From an uncultured Mobiluncus sp. (GTDB lineage Bacteria; Actinomycetota; Actinomycetes; Actinomycetales; Actinomycetaceae), in the NCBI RefSeq assembly GCF_947254095.1, contig NZ_CAMYBV010000026.1, positions 1-12,175 on the forward strand: a stretch of DNA of 12,175 bases, given 5' to 3'. Both the position numbers and the translations under genes were made by a program. Shown here one piece after another: positions 6,110-12,175 of the stretch (its first letter is position 1; every line of letters begins with the position of its first letter). The notes under the pieces are model-generated. The model was given only the letters and a program-made list of their open reading frames with translations. It did no database searches and had not been told where the DNA came from.

Positions 6110-7342
6110 ATGTCGAGCACTACCTCAAAACCGCAATCCCCACGGCTGGTCACCCGTACTCGCGAGCCCTTGGCTCCGATTGTGGACACTCCCGCAGCTC
6201 TGCAACACGTCTGTGAACTCGTCGCCGCTGCCACGGGTCCAGTCGCTCTCGATACCGAACGAGCCGGATCGTTTCGCTATTCACAAGGCGCCTACCTGGT
6301 GCAATTGCGTCGCGAGGGCGTGGGCACGTTCCTCATCGACCCGATAGCCTTTCCCGATTTGGAGCCGTTGAGCCAGGCTATTGGCAAGGCGGAGTGGATT
6401 TTGCACGACGCGACCCAAGATTTGCCCTGTCTGTTGGAACTGGGAATGCGCCCGCAGCTGCTGTTCGACACGGAACTAGCGGCGAAACTGTTGAACTTTG
6501 AGGGGTTCGGCTTGGCCGCGGTCATGGAGCAGGTGCTGGGCATCACCTTGGCGAAGGAACATTCCGCGGCGGATTGGTCCACCCGCCCCCTGCCCTCCGA
6601 TTGGCAGACCTACGCCGCCCTGGACGTGGATTATCTCATTGACCTGCGCAATGAGCTGTGGCTAAGGCTGCAAGACGAGGATAAAGACGACTGGGCGGAG
6701 CAAGAATTCAACTATCTGTTGGATTTTCAGCCCCCCGCGCCTAAACCCGATCCGTGGCGTCACGTCCCCGGTTCTGGAAAAGTCCACGCCCCGCGCAATC
6801 TCGCCGCCCTGCGGGAACTGTGGTATTCCCGCGATGAACTGGCCCAAGACGAAGATTTGGCACCGACCAAAGTGCTGACGAACGCGGCAATGATTGCCTT
6901 GGCGGCGGCACTGCCGAAGGGCAAACGTTACATGGGGGCTTTGGAGGATTTTCGCCACGACCGGGCTGGCCGAAAACGAGCCGACCGCTGGTTTGCGGCT
7001 TTGCGCAGGTCCTATCAGCTGTCCGCCAAGGAACTTCCCCCGCGGCGTGCCCCGCGCGTTCCCGGCGAGGTTCCGGATTCACGCACTTTCACGCACAATC
7101 ACCCACTGGAGGCCGATCGGTGGCGGCGTTTGCGTGAAACCGTGGCCGAGGTAGCTACCCAGTTAGACGTCAACTACGAGGTTATGCTGGAACCGAAAAC
7201 TATCCGGCGACTGGCTTGGGTACTGCCTGACGACGCCTCGGAGTCCCAGGTCCTGGAGGTATTGCAGGCCAGTCAGGCGCGACCTTGGCAGATTGAAAAT
7301 ACTTTAGATTCGCTGGTGAAAGCCCTCAAATCCGAGAATTAA
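6110..7342 (+). CDS. rnd: RNase D-like 3'-5' exoribonuclease with HRDC domain
   Basis: The 410-residue protein has a DEDDy exonuclease domain at about 25-185: ALDTER with Asp48 and Glu50 (Exo I), HDATQDL with Asp104 (Exo II), and YAALDVDYL with Tyr168 and Asp172 (Exo III). An HRDC domain follows at about 228-300 (LAALRELWYSRDELAQ... LPKGKRYMG). The final 100 residues form a second helical region seen in actinobacterial homologues. The expected activity is metal-dependent 3' trimming of structured RNA such as tRNA precursors. Three tRNAs here have extra 3' sequence to be removed, but this is not a specific link. All catalytic residues are present. The gene ends inside dxs on the opposite strand, with a 17-bp overlap of the two 3' ends. 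Confidence 0.94.
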   Translation: MSSTTSKPQSPRLVTRTREPLAPIVDTPAALQHVCELVAAATGPVALDTERAGSFRYSQGAYLVQLRREGVGTFLIDPIAFPDLEPLSQAIGKAEWILHDATQDLPCLLELGMRPQLLFDTELAAKLLNFEGFGLAAVMEQVLGITLAKEHSAADWSTRPLPSDWQTYAALDVDYLIDLRNELWLRLQDEDKDDWAEQEFNYLLDFQPPAPKPDPWRHVPGSGKVHAPRNLAALRELWYSRDELAQDEDLAPTKVLTNAAMIALAAALPKGKRYMGALEDFRHDRAGRKRADRWFAALRRSYQLSAKELPPRRAPRVPGEVPDSRTFTHNHPLEADRWRRLRETVAEVATQLDVNYEVMLEPKTIRRLAWVLPDDASESQVLEVLQASQARPWQIENTLDSLVKALKSEN

Positions 7343-9293
7343 TGGAATCAGCCAGCGCTCGGGGGGTCAACCCCAGTTCTTCGCGGATTTCGTCGCGCGT
7401 GGCGTGGTGCAAAAATTGTCGCGGAATCCCGTAAGACAACACCGGAGTAAAGATGTCCTGCGCCGCTGCCGCGTTGCGCAGCTGGGAACCGAAACCGCCT
7501 TCTACCAGTCCATCCTCCAGGGTTACGACCCGGTCGTAGGCCCCTACTGCCGCCACCAAGTCGGCGGACACGGGAATCAGCCACCGCGGATCGACTACGC
7601 GCACCGCCAGATTGTTGAGGGCCTGGAGTTCGTTCGCGACCTCCACCCCCAGGTGGGCAAATGCTCCGGTCGCCACCATCAAAAGGTTCCTCGGCCGGTT
7701 TAAGCTGGCCTCTTGCTCGCGGGTTGGTGCTGACGGTGCTACGAAGTCCGCCGATTCCCACAATACATCTGCCCCGTGAGCACGTTTCAGAGCGGGCAAA
7801 GGCTTGGGCAGCGAGCCTTTCGGATAGCGCACGATGGTGGGTCCGTCCTCAACTTGGACAGCCTCGCGCAGTTCTTCGCGCAAGGTCGCGGCGTCGCGCG
7901 GCGCGGCCAAACGCAGACCGGGCACTGTCCCGGCCAGAGCTATATCCCACATTCCGTTGTGGCTGGCGCCGTCGCTGCCGGTGATACCGGAACGATCCTC
8001 GACAATCGTCACCCCAGCCCTGTGTAGCGCGATATCCATCAGCAACTGGTCATAGCCTCGGTTTAGGAACGTGGAGTACAGGGCAATAACCGGGTGCATC
8101 CCACCGTATGCCAAGCCGGCGGCGGTGGCCAAGGCATCGGCTTCGGCAATGCCAACGTCGAAAACTCGGTCGGGGAACTCCTTTTGCATCGGACACAACC
8201 CTACGGGGCGAAGCATCGCGGCGGTTATGGCGACGATTTTTTCATTCTCACGCGCCAGGCTGCAGATTTCGTCGGCAAAAACCTGGGTCCATTCAAAGCG
8301 TTCCGGTTCGATGGGCAGGCCGGTTTCCGGGTGAATTCGCCCAATCGCGTGGAAGTGGTCGGAGACATTTTCTTCCGCCGGGGTGTAGCCGCGTCCCTTT
8401 TGGGTGATGACGTGTATCAATACGGGCTTCTTCGCAGCCTTCGCCCTGGTGAAACTAAACTCCAAGGCGGCAATGTCGTGTCCGTCAATGGGGCCGGTAT
8501 AGGTAATGCCCAACTCGTCAAACAGGACCCCTTCGGCGGAGGCGACCATGTCGCGCAACCCGGCTTTCGCGGCGTGCAGCCCGGAATACACTAGGTTCCC
8601 CACCGGCCCGCCGCCTTTCAGGGTTTGTTTGCCCCACTTCAAGGCTTTGTCATACTGGGGGGTAACTCGCAGGGCATCCAGGTGATGTGCCAGCCCGCCG
8701 ATGGTCGGAGCGTAGGAACGCCCGTTGTCGTTCAAGATAATAATGAGACGGCCTTCGTTTTCCTCAGCAATGTTGTTCAGAGCCTCCCACGCCATGCCAC
8801 CGGTCATCGCTCCATCGCCGATGACCGCTACGACCCAGCCTCGCTTTCCGGTCCGGCGGTTTGCCCGGGCAATCCCGTCCGCCCAGGACAGTGCGGCTGA
8901 AGCGTGAGAGTTTTCCAGCACATCCGTATCTGATTCTGCCCGCGAGGGATAACCGGACAGGCCGCCGCGTTGACGCAACCGGGAAAAATCTTGCCGTCCC
9001 GTCAGGAGCTTGTGAACGTAAGTTTGGTGTCCCGTATCAAAAACGAGGGTGTCTCTGGTGACATTAAACACGCGGTGCAGGGCGATGGTCAGCTCGACGA
9101 CGCCGAGGTTCGGACCCAGATGTCCCCCGGTTTTCGCCACTGATTCCACCAGGAAATGGCGAATTTCACCGGCCAGGCGGTCCAGTTCCTGGTGATTGAG
9201 TTTCCGCAAATCGCGCGGCGAAGAAATCGTCGGTAGCAGGCGCAACGACGCCAAGTCCGCGTTTTGCGCACTTACGGGTTCAAGTTGGGACAT
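7326..9293 (-). CDS. dxs: 1-deoxy-D-xylulose-5-phosphate synthase
   Basis: Dxs joins pyruvate and glyceraldehyde 3-phosphate with thiamine diphosphate, the first step of the MEP isoprenoid pathway. Visible features of the 655-residue product are GGHLGPNLG (His58), the cofactor motif GDG (159-161) to NDN (188-190), SDHFHAIG, the catalytic Glu384 in VGIAEADALATAAGLA, and DRSGITGSDGASHNGMWD. The family signature around the glutamate is usually AEQHA; here it is AEADA. The ATG at 9293 is preferred over an in-frame ATG at 9329 because a Shine-Dalgarno GAGGAG (9311-9306) precedes it and a -10-like TAGAAT overlaps the upstream ATG. The first 12 residues of the longer version match nothing in the family. 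The 3' end overlaps rnd by 17 bp. It likely has its own transcript, since the acn terminator lies upstream. Confidence 0.96.
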   Translation of the reverse strand: MSQLEPVSAQNADLASLRLLPTISSPRDLRKLNHQELDRLAGEIRHFLVESVAKTGGHLGPNLGVVELTIALHRVFNVTRDTLVFDTGHQTYVHKLLTGRQDFSRLRQRGGLSGYPSRAESDTDVLENSHASAALSWADGIARANRRTGKRGWVVAVIGDGAMTGGMAWEALNNIAEENEGRLIIILNDNGRSYAPTIGGLAHHLDALRVTPQYDKALKWGKQTLKGGGPVGNLVYSGLHAAKAGLRDMVASAEGVLFDELGITYTGPIDGHDIAALEFSFTRAKAAKKPVLIHVITQKGRGYTPAEENVSDHFHAIGRIHPETGLPIEPERFEWTQVFADEICSLARENEKIVAITAAMLRPVGLCPMQKEFPDRVFDVGIAEADALATAAGLAYGGMHPVIALYSTFLNRGYDQLLMDIALHRAGVTIVEDRSGITGSDGASHNGMWDIALAGTVPGLRLAAPRDAATLREELREAVQVEDGPTIVRYPKGSLPKPLPALKRAHGADVLWESADFVAPSAPTREQEASLNRPRNLLMVATGAFAHLGVEVANELQALNNLAVRVVDPRWLIPVSADLVAAVGAYDRVVTLEDGLVEGGFGSQLRNAAAAQDIFTPVLSYGIPRQFLHHATRDEIREELGLTPRALADSINSRI

Positions 9294-9305
9294 AGATTCG
9301 TAAAA

Positions 9306-9333
9306 CTCCTCAAGAAGATACCGTCCCATTCTA
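9306..9333 (-). promoter_or_regulatory. dxs -10 element and ribosome binding site
   Basis: TAGAAT (9333-9328 on the minus strand) resembles a -10; a matching -35 is weak (TGAAAG, 17 bp further upstream). Transcription would start near 9321. GAGGAG (9311-9306) follows, 12 bases before the ATG at 9293, a rather long spacing. The TAGAAT overlaps the ATG at 9329, so that codon would not be in the mRNA. The stretch 9334-9410 shows nothing else clear. Confidence 0.5.
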
Positions 9334-9410
9334 TCCGGTTTTCACGTTTTCTTTCATGTCACGCCTGTTTGGAGCAGCGTCCCTGCAACGATTTGGCGGC
9401 GGCGACAGTT

Positions 9411-9454
9411 AAAAATAGCTCCCCGGACCGACCAGATGGCGATCCGGGGAGCTA
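9411..9454 (-). terminator. Rho-independent terminator of acn
   Basis: TAGCTCCCCGGA (9416-9427) is the exact complement of TCCGGGGAGCTA (9443-9454), a perfect 12-bp stem with a 15-base loop. On the minus strand the stem is followed directly by TTTTT (9415-9411). It lies 22 bases past the acn stop and separates acn from dxs. Confidence 0.92.
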
Positions 9455-9476
9455 TGAACGGTTGAGCCGCTAACGC

Positions 9477-12161
9477 TTAGGCCTTCACCAGGTTACGCAG
9501 CACGTAACGCAGAATGCCGTCATTGCGGTAGTAGTCGGCCTCTCCGGGGGTGTCGATACGAACCACCCCGTCGAACTCGACCTTAGAGCCATCGGCCTTG
9601 GTGGCGCACACCTTCACCGTCTCAGGAGTCTTACCTTCGTTCAGAGCGGTTACACCACTGATGTCAAAGGTTTCCGTCCCATCCAGACCTAGCAAGTCCG
9701 CCGACTGTCCCTCCGGGAACTGTAGCGGCAGGATACCCATGCCAATCAGGTTGGAACGGTGAATGCGCTCGAAAGACTGTGCGATAACGGCTTTCACACC
9801 GAGCAGGCGCGTACCTTTTGCAGCCCAGTCACGGCTGGAGCCCGTACCGTATTCCTTGCCGCCCAGCACGACCAGCGGAATCCCGGCAGCCTGGTAGTTC
9901 ATGGAGGCGTCATAAACGTAGGACTGGGGGCCACCTTCCTGGGTGAAGTCGCGGGTGAAACCGCCCTCAACCCCGTCCAGCAGCTGGTTCTTAATGCGGA
10001 TGTTGGCAAACGTGCCGCGCATCATGACTTCGTGGTTGCCGCGGCGCGAACCGTAGCTGTTGAAGTCCTTGGGCTGCACCCCGTTTCCGGTCAGGTATTG
10101 GCCAGCAGGAGTTTCGGGCTTGAAAGCGCCGGCCGGAGAGATATGGTCGGTCGTGACGGAATCGCCCAGTTTCAGCAAAACCCGAGCTCCGTGGATGTCC
10201 TTGACCGGTTCCGGATCCATCTTCATTCCGTCAAAGAACGGTGCCTTGCGCACATAGGTCGAGGCATCGTCCCAGGTGAAGCGGCTGCCTTCCGGGGTCG
10301 GCAGAGACTGCCAGCGCTCATCACCAGCAAACACGTTCGCGTAATCCTTCGTGTACATGTCGCGGTTGATGGTCTCGTCGATAGTCCGTTGCACCTCGGC
10401 GGGGTCGGGCCAGATGTCGCGCAGGAACACGTCGTTGCCGTTTTGATCCTGGCCCAGGGGCTCCGTCTCAAAATCGAAGTCCATGGTACCGGCCAGGGCG
10501 TAGGCCACAACCAGCGGCGGAGAAGCCAGGTAGTTCATCTTAACGTCGGGAGAAATACGTCCCTCGAAGTTACGGTTACCAGACAGCACCGCCGTAACGG
10601 CCAGGTCGTTGTCGTTGATGACCTTCGAGATTTCGGGCGGAACCGGACCGGAGTTACCGATACAGGTCGCGCAGCCGTAACCCACCAGGTTAAAGCCCAG
10701 CTCATCGAGGGGGCCCCACAGACCGGCCTGGTCAAAGTAGTCAGTGACGACTTGGGAACCGGGAGCCACCGACGTCTTTACCCACGGCTTCGACTTCAGT
10801 CCCTTAGCACGGGCGTTGCGAGCCAGAATACCGGCAGCCATCATCACCGAGGGGTTGGAAGTGTTCGTGCAAGACGTGATGGAAGCAATGACCACGCGGC
10901 CATGATCGAGGTTGGTCTTGGTGCCGTCAGCGGTGGTCAGATCCACAAGCTTATGCGCTTCAGGAGCGTAGGTGGGCACCAGGGTCTTTTCAAAGGTTTG
11001 CTTGGCTTCGCTCAACTTGATACGGTCTTGCGGGCGCTTCGGACCGGCAATGGATGGCACCACGGTGGACAGGTCGAGTTCCAGGTACTCCGAGTACTTC
11101 GGCTCGAAGCTCGGATCGTGCCACAAGCCCTGCTCCTTGGCGTAAGCCTCCACCAGAGCGCAACGCTCCTCGTCACGTCCGGTCAAGCGCAAGTAGTCCA
11201 CGGTGACCTGGTCAATCGGGAAGATGGCTGCGGTAGAACCGAATTCGGGAGACATATTGCCGATGGTGGCGCGGTTAGCCAGCGGCACCTGCGTGACGCC
11301 CTCGCCATAGAACTCCACGAACTTGCCGACCACGCCGTGCTCGCGCAGCATCTGGGTGATGGTCAGCACCACGTCCGTGGCGGTAGCGGAGGCGGGAATG
11401 GAGCCCTTGAGCTTGAAGCCGACCACGCGCGGAATCAGCATGGACACCGGCTGACCGAGCATAGCGGCTTCGGCTTCAATGCCGCCGACGCCCCAGCCCA
11501 GCACGCCCAGCCCGTTGACCATCGTGGTGTGGGAGTCGGTGCCGACGCAGGTGTCAGGGTAAGCCTGTACCGTGCCGTCGGGCAGTTCCTTGGTGAACAC
11601 GGAACGCGCTAGGTACTCGATGTTGACCTGGTGGATAATGCCGGTCCCCGGCGGCACCACGCGGAAGTTGTTAAAGGCGCCCTGGCCCCAACGCAGGAAC
11701 TTGTAACGTTCCGAGTTGCGTTCGTATTCCTTATCCGTGTTGAGTTTCAGAGCGTCAGGGCGTCCGAAGTAGTCAATCTGGACCGAATGGTCGATGACCA
11801 TTTCTGCCGGAGCTAGGGGGTTGATTTTCTCGGGGTCGCCGCCCAGGTCTTTCACGGCCTCGCGCATGGTGGCCAAATCAACCACGCAAGGCACACCGGT
11901 GAAGTCCTGCATCACCACGCGAGCCGGGGTGAACTGGATTTCTGTGCTGGGCTGCGCATCGGGATTCCATGCCGCCAAAGCCTTAATTTGGTCGGCGGTG
12001 ATGTTGGCACCGTCCTCGTTACGCAGCAGGTTTTCGCCCAAAATGCGCAGCGCGTAAGGAAGCTTTTTTAAGCCTTCCACGGCATCGAGAGAGAAAATCT
12101 CGTAGGATTTACCTCCCACCTGCAAAGTCTTGCGAGCATTTAAGCTGTTCAAACTGGCCAT
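9477..12161 (-). CDS. acn: Aconitate hydratase (AcnA/IRP1 type)
   Basis: This 894-residue enzyme interconverts citrate and isocitrate through cis-aconitate with a 4Fe-4S cluster in the cytoplasm. The cluster ligands are Cys431 in SITSCTNTSNPS and Cys497 and Cys500 in GYGCATCIGNSG. Other family motifs are VMQDFTGVPCVVDLA (83-97), VIDHSVQID (122-130), VGTDSHTTMVNGLGVLGWGVGGIEAE (split across 206-231) and, in the C-terminal swivel domain, GGKEYGTGSSRDWAAKG and AQSFERIHRSNLIGMG. Domain order and length match AcnA, not AcnB. The start is fixed by a strong Shine-Dalgarno. It is followed by a clear terminator, so it is the last gene of its transcript; upstream genes and the promoter are outside the window. 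In a fermentative actinobacterium it may serve glutamate synthesis more than a full citrate cycle, which is inference. Confidence 0.98.
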   Translation of the reverse strand: MASLNSLNARKTLQVGGKSYEIFSLDAVEGLKKLPYALRILGENLLRNEDGANITADQIKALAAWNPDAQPSTEIQFTPARVVMQDFTGVPCVVDLATMREAVKDLGGDPEKINPLAPAEMVIDHSVQIDYFGRPDALKLNTDKEYERNSERYKFLRWGQGAFNNFRVVPPGTGIIHQVNIEYLARSVFTKELPDGTVQAYPDTCVGTDSHTTMVNGLGVLGWGVGGIEAEAAMLGQPVSMLIPRVVGFKLKGSIPASATATDVVLTITQMLREHGVVGKFVEFYGEGVTQVPLANRATIGNMSPEFGSTAAIFPIDQVTVDYLRLTGRDEERCALVEAYAKEQGLWHDPSFEPKYSEYLELDLSTVVPSIAGPKRPQDRIKLSEAKQTFEKTLVPTYAPEAHKLVDLTTADGTKTNLDHGRVVIASITSCTNTSNPSVMMAAGILARNARAKGLKSKPWVKTSVAPGSQVVTDYFDQAGLWGPLDELGFNLVGYGCATCIGNSGPVPPEISKVINDNDLAVTAVLSGNRNFEGRISPDVKMNYLASPPLVVAYALAGTMDFDFETEPLGQDQNGNDVFLRDIWPDPAEVQRTIDETINRDMYTKDYANVFAGDERWQSLPTPEGSRFTWDDASTYVRKAPFFDGMKMDPEPVKDIHGARVLLKLGDSVTTDHISPAGAFKPETPAGQYLTGNGVQPKDFNSYGSRRGNHEVMMRGTFANIRIKNQLLDGVEGGFTRDFTQEGGPQSYVYDASMNYQAAGIPLVVLGGKEYGTGSSRDWAAKGTRLLGVKAVIAQSFERIHRSNLIGMGILPLQFPEGQSADLLGLDGTETFDISGVTALNEGKTPETVKVCATKADGSKVEFDGVVRIDTPGEADYYRNDGILRYVLRNLVKA

Positions 12162-12167
12162 AAATAA

Positions 12168-12173
12168 CCTCCT
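12168..12173 (-). promoter_or_regulatory. Shine-Dalgarno of acn
   Basis: The minus strand reads AGGAGG, six bases (12167-12162) before the ATG at 12161. This is the strongest ribosome site in the window and agrees with high expression of aconitase. Confidence 0.9.
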
Positions 12174-12175
12174 AA

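Noticed and set aside
7363..7374. GGGG-TCAA-CCCC hairpin as a terminator at the rnd-dxs junction
   Set aside because: The stem is only four pairs, lies inside dxs coding sequence and has no U tract.
9759..11612. A 617-codon open frame on the plus strand
   Set aside because: It lies wholly antisense to acn, whose protein matches aconitase throughout. The frame is open because of codon bias and GC skew, and its translation looks like no real protein.

Overview
The window looks like chromosome of an actinobacterium with moderate GC content. The best clues are a DUF3000-type protein next to an RNase D-like gene and convergent with dxs, a single large AcnA-type aconitase, and a Gly-Cys-Val tRNA cluster. 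The fit to Actinomycetaceae, possibly Mobiluncus, is an impression from gene content and base composition. No rRNA or marker gene in the window can confirm it.

Layout from left to right. Positions 1-217 carry no gene but hold dense, nested inverted repeats: two copies of a 33-bp unit that contains a hairpin, then an element of about 110 bp that can fold into a three-way junction. Next come three minus-strand tRNA genes, transcribed in the order Gly(GCC), Cys(GCA), Val(GAC), with a good promoter ahead of Gly. A LacI-family regulator follows on the minus strand (678-1676), then an intergenic region of about 250 bp with two imperfect dyads and a promoter for a plus-strand tRNA-Val(CAC). Downstream on the plus strand are an SGNH/GDSL hydrolase with an N-terminal hydrophobic segment, the glycogen debranching enzyme GlgX, a DUF3000-family protein and an RNase D-like exonuclease. 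The RNase D gene converges on and overlaps dxs (minus strand). Beyond dxs lies acn (minus strand), with a clear intrinsic terminator in the acn-dxs gap and its start and Shine-Dalgarno at the right edge.

Most genes are core metabolism: glycogen breakdown (GlgX), RNA processing (tRNAs, RNase D), isoprenoid precursor synthesis (Dxs) and the citrate-isocitrate step (Acn). There is no mobile-element gene, CRISPR array, toxin-antitoxin pair or defence locus. I did not find a clear new multi-gene system. The least explained parts are the structured repeat region at 1-214, the dyads upstream of the solitary LacI regulator, and a Dxs that carries Glu-Ala-Asp-Ala where the family usually has Glu-Gln-His-Ala at the catalytic glutamate.
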